This document shows positions 35,140 through 46,250 of a DNA stretch of 64,000 bases, piece by piece (within the stretch, counting starts at the first letter, position 1; every line of letters begins with the position of its first letter). The notes below the pieces were generated by a model that saw nothing but the letters and a program-made list of their open reading frames with translations, made no database searches and had not been told where the DNA came from. Source of the DNA: Candidatus Nitrotoga sp. LAW (GTDB lineage Bacteria > Pseudomonadota > Gammaproteobacteria > Burkholderiales > Gallionellaceae); the NCBI GenBank assembly GCA_003402315.1, contig QFXI01000017.1, positions 1-64,000 on the forward strand. Reading direction: 5' to 3'. The position numbers were made by a program, and so were the translations under genes.

Positions 35140-35829
35140 CTAGGGTCGAATATTTACAGCTCCATCCGGTTGCACTACACCGCTCACCACTTGACCCGAT
35201 ACAGTTTTGACCTGTACTGTTTCTCCTTCCGCCGCGTTACTTAATGCTTGGCCATCAGCGTGAATTTTGAAGCCTTGCCTTTCAACTTGAATTTGTACTA
35301 TCTGTCCCTGTCTTACCGCATAGGGTGCGCGCAGCATGTCCTGCTTTAACACTTGTCCTGCCCCAACACTAAATTTAAGTACTTTACCAATCGCTTGCAA
35401 AGGATCAGTGAGAATACCTGTTTGAGCTAACTCGCTTTTCTGGTTTCCAATATCTTCGGCGCGTAGTACATACCCCTGTTGCAGGGAGCGATTGGTGATG
35501 AGTAAATTCGCGCTCACTTTAATTTGTACTGGAACGAACAGTGTCCATTTCTTCATATTAGTAGTGCAGCGGACACCTACTGTACTGTTACCCAACAGCT
35601 GTCCGCCAGGAGGAAGAAACGCTTCCAGCGCTGGACAAGCTGGAAGCGAGATACGCCTGTCAATCTCATTCACCGTGATAGTAACTTGGCCTGGCAGGTG
35701 AAGTGTTTGCTTGTACGCGAAAGCGGCAATGACCGTGCGTATTTCATCATGGCTTTGTTGCGGCACTGCCCATACGAGCGAGCTGCACAATAGTGCGCCG
35801 AGCAATGCCCATCGCACAATATTTTTCAT
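35140..35829 (-). CDS. flgA: Flagellar P-ring assembly chaperone FlgA, isolated
   Basis: About 229 aa from the ATG at 35829, followed by a signal peptide (IVRWALLGALLCSSLVWAVP); an ATG at 35850 is also possible. The SAF domain region has RSLQQGYVLRAEDIGNQKSELAQ, and the family end is VRQGQIVQIQVERQGFKIHADGQALSNAAEGETVQVKT in outline. FlgA is a periplasmic chaperone for FlgI assembly in the flagellar P ring. No other flagellar gene is in the window; flgA normally sits near flgB or flgM. It converges with the EAL gene upstream on the map. Confidence 0.85.
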   Translation of the reverse strand: MKNIVRWALLGALLCSSLVWAVPQQSHDEIRTVIAAFAYKQTLHLPGQVTITVNEIDRRISLPACPALEAFLPPGGQLLGNSTVGVRCTTNMKKWTLFVPVQIKVSANLLITNRSLQQGYVLRAEDIGNQKSELAQTGILTDPLQAIGKVLKFSVGAGQVLKQDMLRAPYAVRQGQIVQIQVERQGFKIHADGQALSNAAEGETVQVKTVSGQVVSGVVQPDGAVNIRP

Positions 35830-36102
35830 ATTGATATTGTTCGCTTGCATGAGATATAGCGGGCTTTTAGCATCAAAAAATTGGGCAAATTTCAATTTGT
35901 TAACAAGCAAAAAACTTCTAAAGTATTTAATTTTATCCAAAATACCGCATTGTGACAGCCGACTCAAATAATGGATGGCGAAATTTCATAGCATAGCCAA
36001 TTGCACCACCGTTTTAATCATGCTGCATTCTAATAGACCAAACAGCAATCTCAGCCAGCCGTACAATCGCATATATTGCCATATTACTCCCGGATGAATT
36101 GT

Positions 36103-36813
36103 ATGCCTTTATTAATCAGTAACCCACAGCAACAATGCCATTGGTACAGTTTCAACACAACCGCCGAGCTGGAGCGGGCTGCAACACAAGCCATATTACA
36201 GACGGCGCTACATACCATTAGCCTGCGCGGAACATTCCATATCGTGCTGGCTGGTGGGACAACACCACGCCGTATATATGAATCACTGCGCAAGTCTGAT
36301 GCAGACTGGGCTGCCTGGCATGTGTATTTCGGTGATGAACGTTGCCTGCCAGCTGACCACGTAGAACGCAACAGCTTGATGGCCGCGCAGGCGTGGCTGA
36401 ACCATGTCGCCATTCCTCATACTCAGATTTACCCTATTCCCGCAGAAAAAGACGCGCAGACAGCAACCAGCGCTTACGCACAGACATTGGCAGGAATTGA
36501 GTTATTTGATTTAGTCTTGCTGGGATTGGGGGAAGATGGCCACACTGCCAGCCTTTTTCCTGGCCACGAGCTGGGTAACGCAGCCGATGCTCCAGCCGTT
36601 ATTGTGGTTGAGAATGCGCCAAAATATCCGCCACAGCGAATCTCGCTTAGCGCACATCGCTTGAGTGCGGCACGCAAAGTTATATTTCTAGTGAGCGGTG
36701 TTATGAAGCAGCAAGCAGTAAGGGACTGGCGCAATGGAGTCGCTATTCCTGCTGCTGCTATTAGTCCAACAAACGGCGTGGATGTCTATCTTGAAGCGGC
36801 ACTGCTGGCATGA
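36103..36813 (+). CDS. pgl: 6-phosphogluconolactonase
   Basis: A DevB/SOL-type lactonase of about 236 aa hydrolysing 6-phosphogluconolactone in the oxidative pentose phosphate route. Family motifs are present: FHIVLAGGTTPRRIYESL, the GDERCLPADHVERNS active-site stretch and LGLGEDGHTASLFPG. I chose the ATG at 36103, where GGA lies 8 bases upstream; ATG 36094 and TTG 36076 extend it. It stands alone at the edge of the glycogen gene block, with no zwf or gnd next to it. Confidence 0.9.
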   Translation: MPLLISNPQQQCHWYSFNTTAELERAATQAILQTALHTISLRGTFHIVLAGGTTPRRIYESLRKSDADWAAWHVYFGDERCLPADHVERNSLMAAQAWLNHVAIPHTQIYPIPAEKDAQTATSAYAQTLAGIELFDLVLLGLGEDGHTASLFPGHELGNAADAPAVIVVENAPKYPPQRISLSAHRLSAARKVIFLVSGVMKQQAVRDWRNGVAIPAAAISPTNGVDVYLEAALLA

Positions 36814-36893
36814 ATTGTGTAATCCACGCTGATTAACGCTGCTGTATTGCCATGTGCAGTGTGGAAATAATAATAAACTGCAATGATTAATAA

Positions 36894-38918
36894 TTACAGC
36901 ACCGCATTGCCCGGATTTGTAGTCAACGTAATACTCATTTCATTTTTCGAAAGTGGCCATTGCAGGGTTAACATTACGGCCTGCATGATCTTTTCGAATC
37001 CGGCTTCAGATTGGGAAACTGTAAAATATGGCATACCGAACAATTGGATCGGATGGTTGTTATTCAGCACTAAATTTCCGCCTAATACACCATCATCCAG
37101 CACCACGCCATTCATATCATTCAATTCGATTCCACCGCCAAAACCACCAAGAATTTTTTCAGCCTGAATATAACGGCCAGCATAACCATCACAGCTCGGC
37201 ATCGCCAATGCCACACGTGTGAGAAAACTTCCTTGCAATACGCTATCGAAGATGTAACTAACGCATAGGCAGTTAGCTTTCAGGCTAATACGCTTTTGTA
37301 TTGTTTTACCACTAAATTCAGTGCGGAATAATATTCCTTCGGCATTCGCCTCGACCAGTTCATAAGCAAGCTCAATTTCTTTGTCATCCAGCAATAAGGA
37401 ATCGCGAAATAAAGTCTGTGCGTGGCTGTCTGCCATCAAATTTTCCGCAGTGATTTCATCCTTGAAAGCCACGCGGTCATGCGCTGAGGCGATACCGCTA
37501 CCTTCATGCGGGTGCGTGGCGTGACTTGATTCAATTTTGCGGAAATAATGCTCCACCTGGCGGCGCAAGGTATCACCAAAGTTATGATGCAATTGATATG
37601 AATCAAGTTCGGATATGCTGGCGCTGCCGTCAAGCTTTACGATCGCTTGCAGCATTGCGTTATGCAGGAAAACTTCATCGTGGCCATCACTGTCGGCATC
37701 GGTGCAAAAACAAGCTACACGTGGAAGAACCTTATCCAATAAAGATTCCAGTTTGACGATGGCACCGTATACCGCCCGACGCAGGTGTGGCAGATACAAT
37801 CCGCCAAACAAGCCATGCCAGTATGCGTCGTTGGCTTGCGCAATATAGAGTTCATCAAGCATCTCAAGTGTGCGATTCTCTTCCGGAAGGGCATTCAAAC
37901 GCTCAGATAACCCCAACATGCGCTTGTGCATCCAGTTCGATTCAGGATAACGGGTGAAAAAATTCTTCCAGATGCCGCCGCGCAGAAAAGCCTTACGCTG
38001 TTCGTAGTGGCCGCTTGCTTTTTCCGTATGGACTAAATCAGCATAAGTATGGGCAGCAGCCATCGGCAAAGTCCACTCGTTCATTTCGATGTAAGAGGTG
38101 GTAGGCAGATATACAATGCCGCGCGTTTTTTCGTTTGCGTGATAGTCACGATAGGTCTGTGTGGTGATTTTCGATGAAGCCAGCACCCCACGAATAAAAT
38201 CTTCCAGCCAACCTTTTTCATAAACCCACTGGTAAGTTTCCGGCCAGATACCAAATTTCTCGATGTCGTCAAAGTAAACTGCAGAGGCTTGTATATCATT
38301 ACGCGTCAGGCTTTCCAAATAGGCCACTACTTCATGCGCCGGAGAAAATGGCATGCGGTAGCGTAGCGCCTCGGAAATCGGAAACAGGTCGAGTTTGCGG
38401 CCGTCTTCTTCAGTGGTGAAATAGCCATTCAATTCTTCAATGCGCTTGCCGCTGCACAAGAAGTGGTAATCATCTACTGTGACGTACTTAATTTGGGAAT
38501 CTGATAAGGCAGGCACTACCGTTGCCTCCCACACGCGTTCGGTTAACCATGCACCTTGTGCCCTTGTGCCCATCCTGGCTTCCAGTTTGTCAGATAACCT
38601 GACGATCTGTCCGATACGATCGCGGTTGGGAATGACCGCCAGAACCGGCTCTGTATCACCGCCACCGAACATTTCGACCTGGCCGCGCTGTACCATTTCA
38701 GTAAGCAAAGCCATATCTTGCGGATATTTATTAAATAGGTAATCGAGCAACCAGCCGCTGAAATGTGCGGCAAAACGAAACTCAGGATAGCGATGCAATA
38801 TATGCAGAAATGGCTTATAGCAGCGCTGGTGCGCGTCGTCCACCACTTCCGGGAAGTTGCCCACCGGCTGATGAGCATGGACACCAAAAAGTAAGGAAAC
38901 TGTTTCGTGTGTTTTCAT
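36894..38918 (-). CDS. GH57 alpha-glucan enzyme (4-alpha-glucanotransferase/amylase type)
   Basis: A 674-aa cytosolic glycoside hydrolase of family 57. The N-terminal (beta/alpha)7 barrel begins with LLFGVHAHQPVGNF; the nucleophile Glu127 lies in GAWLTERVWE and the acid Asp217/218 in VYFDDIEKFGIWP, both as in Thermococcus 4-alpha-glucanotransferase. The C-terminal half has the beta-sandwich domains of that subgroup. It would cleave or transfer alpha-1,4-glucan chains in glycogen turnover. It is the last of three minus-strand glucan genes (glgC, GH57, GH57). Confidence 0.88.
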   Translation of the reverse strand: MKTHETVSLLFGVHAHQPVGNFPEVVDDAHQRCYKPFLHILHRYPEFRFAAHFSGWLLDYLFNKYPQDMALLTEMVQRGQVEMFGGGDTEPVLAVIPNRDRIGQIVRLSDKLEARMGTRAQGAWLTERVWEATVVPALSDSQIKYVTVDDYHFLCSGKRIEELNGYFTTEEDGRKLDLFPISEALRYRMPFSPAHEVVAYLESLTRNDIQASAVYFDDIEKFGIWPETYQWVYEKGWLEDFIRGVLASSKITTQTYRDYHANEKTRGIVYLPTTSYIEMNEWTLPMAAAHTYADLVHTEKASGHYEQRKAFLRGGIWKNFFTRYPESNWMHKRMLGLSERLNALPEENRTLEMLDELYIAQANDAYWHGLFGGLYLPHLRRAVYGAIVKLESLLDKVLPRVACFCTDADSDGHDEVFLHNAMLQAIVKLDGSASISELDSYQLHHNFGDTLRRQVEHYFRKIESSHATHPHEGSGIASAHDRVAFKDEITAENLMADSHAQTLFRDSLLLDDKEIELAYELVEANAEGILFRTEFSGKTIQKRISLKANCLCVSYIFDSVLQGSFLTRVALAMPSCDGYAGRYIQAEKILGGFGGGIELNDMNGVVLDDGVLGGNLVLNNNHPIQLFGMPYFTVSQSEAGFEKIMQAVMLTLQWPLSKNEMSITLTTNPGNAVL

Positions 38919-39031
38919 TTTAGGACTCTGTGTTAATTGCCAATGACATCGTGATATCTCAAAAAAATATGAGCTATGATTGACTTACAGTGAGCTGATA
39001 TTAGCCGCCAGGCAAAAATGCGAGCGCGCCA

Positions 39032-40750
39032 TCAAGAACCACGGCGCATTGTACCGCCTGCTTCAGCTGAACCACCACCTTGGCTGATTGGTGTATTTAA
39101 GTTGGCCGGAACAGGCAATTTCAAGGAACGATATAACTGCATTAAATTGCTGCGATAGAGTCGATCAAAACTTTCCACTGCATTGGCAGGATTATAATCA
39201 CCAAACCACCAGAACCAGTCGGAACTCTCGCATGAAGCCAACTGTTTTTCTGCAACCAAACGCTCTGCCTCATTCAAGCGGTCGCTTGCCACCACCAAAT
39301 CATAATTTTGCTTTGCCATACACAACAAGTCCCAAGCGCGGTTCTTGTCGGGCGAGCCAATCCAGGTGGAGAAATTACCGTACACCCAACTACCGGCAAC
39401 GAGACGCGGCAGCTCTCCTTCCTTTGCAAGATGTTGGTTTCCTTCAGCGTCATCAAGCCGATCCAGATAGCCGCTATAAGTCGTGGTGCTGATTGTCGAA
39501 TGTGCTTGTAACGCAAAATATAAATCGGTAAAGAAATGATAGCCGTTATATGGATAATATTCCCAGGCGTTTTCACCATCAAGGATAACGCTGACCACTG
39601 GCGCTTCGCCCTCAGGTGCCTGTTGTGCAATCGATTCAAGCTGGGAAACAAAATGCAGTGCAGCATCTTTGCCATTCCAACGCGAATATTCAAAACCGAT
39701 CAAATCGGATAGGCGTTCATCTCGGAAAAAACATCGCACACCACTTGCTGCACCATGCAAATGATAAGGGCGATAGAGATATTGGGCGCGCTCAGGCAAG
39801 TAATGCTCCGCTGTGCGCAAGCTGTTAGCCAGAACGCCTTCTCCACTTGCCGTCCAGCGGCATTCTTGCACCGCAAACACTTCCAGTAAAGCCGTTGAAA
39901 CCGCACCTTCTGCTGGCCAGATACCGCGTGGAGTGACGCCGAAGCGCGCCTGGTGACTTTTTTGGGCGGAAAGAAGATGCGCCTGGACGCGAGATTTTCC
40001 ACCGGAATAGCATTTCGATTGCGGCAGGCTGATATCCGGTATGCTTTCACGCGCACTATTGATATCTAGCAACAACGGTGCAAGCGGATGGTAGTGAGGT
40101 GTCGTGGAAAGTTCGATTTGACCGCTTTCGGCCAGTTTGCGGTAGCGCGGAATAATGCCGGTAATGACTTGTCCGATCAAGTCGAATAACCACTTGCGAT
40201 CGGCATGATTAAAACCTTCGTTCTTGCTCATTAGGCGAATGACCAAGTCGTGTTCGCGGCGCACGCTTTCGCCACACCACACCAAGTGGTACCAGGTCAG
40301 CAAGTCAGCAAAATATTGTCCCGACAGATAGGCAAGCTCTGTACTGCCGCCGGGTTCGAGCATTTTGTACAAATCGGACAGACGCTTGTAGGCGTGATAC
40401 GGCGCGACCATATTATGATGGTTACTGCGGAAGCAACTAGTCAACACCAGATCGCGTTCCGCTACGCTCAGGTCATCGAGGTTCTCGCGCGCCAGCAGTC
40501 GCAACAGCGGGTCGCGTATCTGGCCGGTGGTGAACTGCTGTTCGTAATCTTCCAGTTGATCCAGCAAAACCGGCACGAAATTCACCGTCACTTTCACCTG
40601 AGGATGTTGTTCCAGATGAAAAGCCATGTCTGTGTAATCCTTGATCGCGTGCAGATAAACCCACGGCAACAAGAACTCACCACTGGCATGATCACGATAA
40701 TCTGGCTGGTGCATGTGCCAGAGAAAAACTAAATCGAGAGGCTTGGACAT
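39032..40750 (-). CDS. GH57 family glycoside hydrolase (second, shorter type)
   Basis: A 572-aa GH57 protein of a different subgroup from its neighbour. It starts LDLVFLWHMHQPDYRD, has the nucleophile Glu281 in RGIWPAEGAVS and the catalytic Asp391 in VILDGENAWEYYP. This subgroup is annotated as alpha-amylase or alpha-glucan-active and often sits in glg clusters. No signal peptide is seen, so it acts on internal glucan. It lies between glgC and the first GH57 gene with gaps of about 37 and 113 bases, probably one transcription unit. The exact reaction is not known. Confidence 0.85.
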   Translation of the reverse strand: MSKPLDLVFLWHMHQPDYRDHASGEFLLPWVYLHAIKDYTDMAFHLEQHPQVKVTVNFVPVLLDQLEDYEQQFTTGQIRDPLLRLLARENLDDLSVAERDLVLTSCFRSNHHNMVAPYHAYKRLSDLYKMLEPGGSTELAYLSGQYFADLLTWYHLVWCGESVRREHDLVIRLMSKNEGFNHADRKWLFDLIGQVITGIIPRYRKLAESGQIELSTTPHYHPLAPLLLDINSARESIPDISLPQSKCYSGGKSRVQAHLLSAQKSHQARFGVTPRGIWPAEGAVSTALLEVFAVQECRWTASGEGVLANSLRTAEHYLPERAQYLYRPYHLHGAASGVRCFFRDERLSDLIGFEYSRWNGKDAALHFVSQLESIAQQAPEGEAPVVSVILDGENAWEYYPYNGYHFFTDLYFALQAHSTISTTTYSGYLDRLDDAEGNQHLAKEGELPRLVAGSWVYGNFSTWIGSPDKNRAWDLLCMAKQNYDLVVASDRLNEAERLVAEKQLASCESSDWFWWFGDYNPANAVESFDRLYRSNLMQLYRSLKLPVPANLNTPISQGGGSAEAGGTMRRGS

Positions 40751-40787
40751 AAAAATTTCATTTAATTAAATGTGAATAGGCCTAAAT

Positions 40788-42068
40788 TTAACGCACGCGG
40801 TGCACTTCCTGATCCAGCATGTCGGGAGTGATCAACGTAATACCGTTATCACTTACAAAAAAACGTCTCGCATCTTCCTCACGGTTAACCCCAGCGGTCA
40901 TGCCCTCTGGGATCACGCAATTTTTGTCCACCACCACGCGCTTGAGCGTTACATTGCGTGACACCTTTACGTTGGGCAAAATTACCGAATCCTCAACGTT
41001 ACTATAACTGTGTACGTGCACGTTAGAGAATAGCAGCGAATTTCGCACGTAAGCGCCGCTAATGATGCAGCCTCCTGATACTAAAGAGTCCACAGCCATA
41101 CCACGGCGAGTACTGTCATCGAATACAAATTTGGCCGGTGGCAATTGTTCCTGATACGTCCAGATTGGCCATTCTTGGTCATACATATTAAGGGCAGGAG
41201 TGACCTTGGTAAGCTCCATGTTAGCTTCCCAATAGGCATCTATCGTTCCCACATCTCGCCAATAGGGCACTTCGCCATTCAAATTGACACAACTATCTTC
41301 AAAACTCTGCGCAAACACACGATAGCGCGCGGATACTAGATGCGGAATGATGTCCTTGCCGAAATCATGGCTGGAATTTTTATCATCTGCGTCGCGCACC
41401 AATTGTTCGTACAGAAAACGGGTATTAAACACGTACACACCCATACTGGCCAACGCCAAATTAGGGTTTCCTGGAATCGGTGTGGGGTGGTCAGGCTTCT
41501 CGTGAAAATTTACCACCCGTGACTCCGTATCCACACCCATTACGCCAAATCCAGTCGCGTCTTTGATAGGCACCTCAATACAAGCAACCGTCATGTCGGC
41601 TTGTTTTTCAACATGGGAAGCGAGGAGTTTGCCATAATCCATCTTGTAGACGTGATCACCCGCCAGTATTAACACATAATCCGGATTAGTGTCACGCATG
41701 ATATCCAGGTTTTGAAATACCGCATCGGCCGTGCCCCGATACCACATTTCTTCTATTCTTTGCTGGGCCGGCAGTACGTCAATAAACTCACCAAACTGGC
41801 CATTCAGGAAACTCCAGCCACGTTGAATATGCTGGATCAAACTATGTGACTTGTATTGCGTCGCCACACCTATCCGCCTAATGCCAGAATTTACGCAATT
41901 TGACAGCACAAAATCGATAATACGAAACTTGCCGCCAAATGGCACCGCAGGTTTGGCCCGCCAATCTGTAAGTTGATGCAGACGGGTGCCTCGCCCTCCC
42001 GCCAAAATCATGGCGTAGGTGTTTTTAGTTATCGAACTGACAAAACGTAATTTTTCAGGTAGCGGCAT
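40788..42068 (-). CDS. glgC: Glucose-1-phosphate adenylyltransferase
   Basis: A 426-aa ADP-glucose pyrophosphorylase, the first committed step of glycogen synthesis. The nucleotide-binding [23 protein letters not shown], the catalytic-loop Asp in [13 protein letters not shown] and the glucose-phosphate Lys in NFHEKPDHP are present. The C-terminal left-handed helix is also recognisable. A very good ribosome site AGGAGGGG precedes the ATG. It is divergent from glgB with a 96-base shared promoter region. Confidence 0.95.
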   Translation of the reverse strand: MPLPEKLRFVSSITKNTYAMILAGGRGTRLHQLTDWRAKPAVPFGGKFRIIDFVLSNCVNSGIRRIGVATQYKSHSLIQHIQRGWSFLNGQFGEFIDVLPAQQRIEEMWYRGTADAVFQNLDIMRDTNPDYVLILAGDHVYKMDYGKLLASHVEKQADMTVACIEVPIKDATGFGVMGVDTESRVVNFHEKPDHPTPIPGNPNLALASMGVYVFNTRFLYEQLVRDADDKNSSHDFGKDIIPHLVSARYRVFAQSFEDSCVNLNGEVPYWRDVGTIDAYWEANMELTKVTPALNMYDQEWPIWTYQEQLPPAKFVFDDSTRRGMAVDSLVSGGCIISGAYVRNSLLFSNVHVHSYSNVEDSVILPNVKVSRNVTLKRVVVDKNCVIPEGMTAGVNREEDARRFFVSDNGITLITPDMLDQEVHRVR

Positions 42069-42149
42069 GATTCCCCTCCTAGTCGTTGATTTAGAATCTT
42101 GTTCATAACTGTATCAGAATTGTAATTATAGCCGGGTCTTAATTGTGGT

Positions 42150-42155
42150 TATAAT
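42150..42155 (+). promoter_or_regulatory. Candidate -10 element for glgB
   Basis: TATAAT lies 9 bases before the glgB ATG in the 96-base divergent glgC/glgB gap. If used, transcription would start almost at the ATG, giving a very short leader. No good -35 box is at the right distance, so this is tentative. Confidence 0.25.
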
Positions 42156-42164
42156 CACCTCACC

Positions 42165-44369
42165 ATGAGAAAGAATCTTCGCGTCAAACTTGATCCGCGT
42201 GCTGAACTATTGTTGCAAGGGCGACTGCATGACCCCTTCGCTTATCTTGGCCCGCATCAGGAAAATGAAAAATATGTAGTGCGGGTATTCGACCCACACG
42301 CAAGTGAAGTTTGGCTGCAAACTACGCATGGCAGCGAAGCGCTGGAACGCGTTCATCCAGATGGTTTATTCGAATGGTATGGCAGCAAAGAACCGCGCCA
42401 TCCGTATAGCCTGCGTATCAGGGGAAATGGATCAGAACTAAACAACGGCATGGAGCGCTTGGTGCATGACTGCTATGCCTTTGCACCACAAATTTCCGAT
42501 TTCGATCTGCACCTTTTTAACGAAGGAAAGTTACATCAGGCCTATCGGGTACTGGGCTCGCGTCCAATGCAAATTAACGGCATTCCGGGTGTGCGTTTTG
42601 CAGTGTGGGCACCCAATGCCGAGCGAGTCAGCGTAATAGGCGAATTTAACCACTGGGATGGCCGCATTCATCCGATGGCGGCGCATAGTTCCAGCGGCGT
42701 GTGGGAGTTATTCATCCCAGAAATTGAACAAGGCATGCTGTACAAATTTGAAATCCGCAATCACACCGGCACCTTGCTGGTCAAAACCGACCCCTATGCC
42801 AACGCATTTGAATTGCGGCCTGGTACAGCCGCTCGCGCTGGATCTATTATCCACCATGCATGGCAGGATACAGAATGGATGGAGCAACGCAGTAAATGGG
42901 ACTGGCTACACGCCCCTCTCAATGTCTACGAAATTCATGCTGGATCATGGAAACGTCATCCGGATGGACGTTGTTATACCTATCGCGAACTGGCTGAAAA
43001 TCTTGTCCCCTATCTCAAAGATATGGGTTATACCCACGTTGAACTCATGCCTATTTCGGAGCACCCACTTGACGAATCATGGGGTTACCAAGCGACCGGC
43101 TATTTCGCCGCGACCAGTCGCTTCGGTTCCCCTGATGATTTATGCCATTTCGTAGATAACTGCCATCAGGCCGGAATTGGCGTGCTGCTCGATTGGGTGC
43201 CAGCGCATTTCCCGCAGGACGCATTTGCGCTGGCGCATTTTGATGGCACCGCGCTATACGAACACGAAGATCCGCGCCTCGGCTTCCATCAGGACTGGGG
43301 TACACACATCTTTAACTATGGACGTAATGAGGTAAAAAGCTTTTTGTTGTCGAGTGCACATTACTGGCTGTCGCAATTTCATTTCGATGGCCTGCGAGTG
43401 GATGCGGTGGCGTCCATGTTGTATCTCGATTATTCGCGTAAGGAAGGTGAATGGTTGCCAAACAAATATGGCGGACGGGAAAATCTCGAGGCCATCGAGT
43501 TCCTGCGCGAACTTAATATCATGGTACATGACGTATTCCCAGGTGCGTTGACGCTAGCCGAGGAATCCACTTCATGGCCGGGGGTTTCGCGCCCGGTGTA
43601 TCTTGGCGGACTCGGCTTTTCCATGAAGTGGAACATGGGCTGGATGAATGACACACTTAGCTTCATGCAGTTAGACCCGATTCACCGCCGCTATCACCTT
43701 AATCAACTTACCTTTAGTCAGCTTTATGCTTATAGTGAAAATTTCATGCTGCCGTTTTCACATGATGAGGTAGTGCATGGCAAAGGTTCGCTACTCGACA
43801 AGATGCCCGGCGATAGCTGGCAGAAATTTGCCAACCTGCGGTTGTTACTTACTTATCAAATGGCGAGTCCGGGCAAGAAGCTCAACTTCATGGGCAATGA
43901 ATTCGGCCAAGGACGGGAATGGAGATCGAGCTGGGAACTTGAATGGTGGCAACTCGGCCTAGAGCCACATCGAGGCATACAAAACATGATGCGCGATTTA
44001 AATAATTTTTACCGCAACTTACCGGCTTTATATGAACAGGACTTCGAACAAGATGGATTTTCCTGGATTGATTGTCAGGACGCCGAACGTTCACTGCTTT
44101 CTTTCTTGCGCCGTGGACGAAATGGCGAGACCGTTGTAGTTGCCTTTAATTTCACCCCAGTCCCACGCCACCGCTACCGCATCGGCGTTCCGTTTAATTG
44201 TACTTATCAGAAAATTTTCAACAGTGATTCGCACTATTATGGCGGCGGCAATCTCGGAAACCCCAGCGAAATTCATGCCGAATTTCTACCCTGGATGGGA
44301 CAGCCCTATTCCGTCGAGATAGAGTTGCCGCCGCTCGCAGGTATTATGCTAACGCCAGCACGAGTATAA
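42165..44369 (+). CDS. glgB: 1,4-alpha-glucan branching enzyme
   Basis: A 734-aa GH13 enzyme that makes alpha-1,6 branches in glycogen. An N-terminal CBM48 pair precedes the barrel. The catalytic nucleophile Asp413 is in [17 protein letters not shown], the acid Glu466 in [10 protein letters not shown] and Asp534 in [11 protein letters not shown]. These are offset by eight from E. coli GlgB, as expected for its slightly longer N terminus. It is divergent from glgC. Confidence 0.96.
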   Translation: MRKNLRVKLDPRAELLLQGRLHDPFAYLGPHQENEKYVVRVFDPHASEVWLQTTHGSEALERVHPDGLFEWYGSKEPRHPYSLRIRGNGSELNNGMERLVHDCYAFAPQISDFDLHLFNEGKLHQAYRVLGSRPMQINGIPGVRFAVWAPNAERVSVIGEFNHWDGRIHPMAAHSSSGVWELFIPEIEQGMLYKFEIRNHTGTLLVKTDPYANAFELRPGTAARAGSIIHHAWQDTEWMEQRSKWDWLHAPLNVYEIHAGSWKRHPDGRCYTYRELAENLVPYLKDMGYTHVELMPISEHPLDESWGYQATGYFAATSRFGSPDDLCHFVDNCHQAGIGVLLDWVPAHFPQDAFALAHFDGTALYEHEDPRLGFHQDWGTHIFNYGRNEVKSFLLSSAHYWLSQFHFDGLRVDAVASMLYLDYSRKEGEWLPNKYGGRENLEAIEFLRELNIMVHDVFPGALTLAEESTSWPGVSRPVYLGGLGFSMKWNMGWMNDTLSFMQLDPIHRRYHLNQLTFSQLYAYSENFMLPFSHDEVVHGKGSLLDKMPGDSWQKFANLRLLLTYQMASPGKKLNFMGNEFGQGREWRSSWELEWWQLGLEPHRGIQNMMRDLNNFYRNLPALYEQDFEQDGFSWIDCQDAERSLLSFLRRGRNGETVVVAFNFTPVPRHRYRIGVPFNCTYQKIFNSDSHYYGGGNLGNPSEIHAEFLPWMGQPYSVEIELPPLAGIMLTPARV

Positions 44370-44567
44370 AACTTAAAGTTGAAAACGTTTTAGCGCCTTA
44401 TTATTAGCCTTTGAAATTTATAACAAATAAACACATTCTTCCCATCTTTGCGGGAATGAAACAGGGCAATATTTTGCATATTGCAAGTATTCTCAATAAC
44501 GGATCTCTGTTTGTATTAGTAAAATCGTCAATAATATAAATGTTCAATCGATAATTTTAAAACAACT

Positions 44568-46211
44568 ATGTCGACCCTAATCCATTCGCCAGCTTGGCAA
44601 GCTTTAACGGCTCATCAAACAGAAATAAACCAGCGGACCATGCGCGAAATGTTTTGCGATGACCCGCAGCGTTTCGACAAATTCTCTTTGCAATTGGATG
44701 GCCTGCTGCTGGATTACTCGAAGAATCTCATTACTGCAGAAACACTCACGCTGTTGTTAAACCTTGCGCGCCAGTCAAAATTGGATGACTGGATTACTCG
44801 CATGTTCAATGGCGACAAAATCAATGCTAGCGAACAGCGTGCGGCGTTACACACTGCCTTACGCGCTCCCCGGGACACTTCGATTTATGTAGATGGCAAA
44901 GATGTTGTGCCAGACGTACATCGCGTACTGGATCATATCCGCCGCTTCTCCGAAGCGGTCCGCAATGGAACGTTGTATGGACATACCGGGAAACCATTCC
45001 GGGACGTGGTCAATATCGGTATCGGTGGTTCCGCTTTAGGGCCGCTTATGGTCAGCGAGGCGCTCAAGCCTTATGGCAGCGCGCAATTGAACGTACATTT
45101 CGTTTCTAATGTAGATGCGACAGACTTGGCAGAAACATTAAAACGTCTCGATCCAGAAACCACTCTTTTTATAATAAGCTCAAAAACATTTACCACACTA
45201 GAAACACTTACCAATGCCCATTCCGCGCGCGACTGGCTGGTCAAGCATTTAGGCGCTGACGAGATTGTCGGCAAGCATTTCGTTGCGGTCTCAACCAACC
45301 TCACCGAGACATCCAAATTTGGCATTAACCCGGAAAATGTGTTCGAATTTTGGGATTGGGTTGGCGGCCGTTATTCCTTGTGGTCTGCGATAGGTTTGCC
45401 CATTGCGCTTTATATTGGCATAAACAATTTTGAACGCCTGCTTGCCGGTGCCCATGCCATGGACAGGCACTTTCGTGAAGCCCCCCTAGAACGCAACATG
45501 CCAGTAATACTGGGAATGCTTGGCATCTGGTACGCCAATTTTTTTGGTGCAGCTTCATATGCCATCCTTCCCTACGATCAATATCTACAACATTTTCCCG
45601 CTTACCTGCAACAGCTGGAGATGGAAAGCAATGGTAAACGCGTAGACCGCAATGGGCAGGTCGTGGACTACGCCACCAGTATGGTAATTTGGGGGGAACC
45701 TGGCACCAACGGGCAACACTCCTTCTATCAACTGATACACCAAGGCACGCGCATGGTGCCTGCCGATTTCCTCGCGCCGATTACCAGCCACAATCCGATA
45801 GGCGAACACCATTCCATATTGCTGGCAAATTGCTTTGCACAGACTGAGGCATTGATGCTAGGTAAAACTACTGTGGAGGCACGTGCTGAACTTGAAGTGC
45901 AAGGCCTAAGTGGTGAAAGGCTGGAAGCGCTGTTACCTTACAAAGTATTTCCGGGAAACCGTCCAACCAACACTTTATTATTTGATCAGCTGGATCCATA
46001 CACGATGGGAATGCTGGTTGCCCTTTACGAACATAAAGTGTTTGTGCAAAGCGTGATCTGGAACATCAATGCTTTTGACCAGTGGGGCGTTGAATTCGGC
46101 AAACAACTTGCCGGTAAACTACTACCTGAAATTCAAAAGAAAGAACGCGCTTCTGCGCATGATTCTTCAACTAATGGTTTGATCAATCATTTTCTCGCAC
46201 GCCGGATTTAG
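44568..46211 (+). CDS. pgi: Glucose-6-phosphate isomerase
   Basis: A 547-aa isomerase, full family length, interconverting glucose 6-phosphate and fructose 6-phosphate. Both classical signatures are visible: [14 protein letters not shown] with the phosphate-binding segment, and the [15 protein letters not shown] region, followed by the catalytic Glu in NGKRVDRNG...[12 protein letters not shown]. It links glycogen breakdown to central metabolism and sits downstream of glgB after a gap of about 200 bases with no gene. Confidence 0.96.
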   Translation: MSTLIHSPAWQALTAHQTEINQRTMREMFCDDPQRFDKFSLQLDGLLLDYSKNLITAETLTLLLNLARQSKLDDWITRMFNGDKINASEQRAALHTALRAPRDTSIYVDGKDVVPDVHRVLDHIRRFSEAVRNGTLYGHTGKPFRDVVNIGIGGSALGPLMVSEALKPYGSAQLNVHFVSNVDATDLAETLKRLDPETTLFIISSKTFTTLETLTNAHSARDWLVKHLGADEIVGKHFVAVSTNLTETSKFGINPENVFEFWDWVGGRYSLWSAIGLPIALYIGINNFERLLAGAHAMDRHFREAPLERNMPVILGMLGIWYANFFGAASYAILPYDQYLQHFPAYLQQLEMESNGKRVDRNGQVVDYATSMVIWGEPGTNGQHSFYQLIHQGTRMVPADFLAPITSHNPIGEHHSILLANCFAQTEALMLGKTTVEARAELEVQGLSGERLEALLPYKVFPGNRPTNTLLFDQLDPYTMGMLVALYEHKVFVQSVIWNINAFDQWGVEFGKQLAGKLLPEIQKKERASAHDSSTNGLINHFLARRI

Positions 46212-46250
46212 ATATTGAATTGTGAAATTTTGCAGCCATAGAACTAAGCC

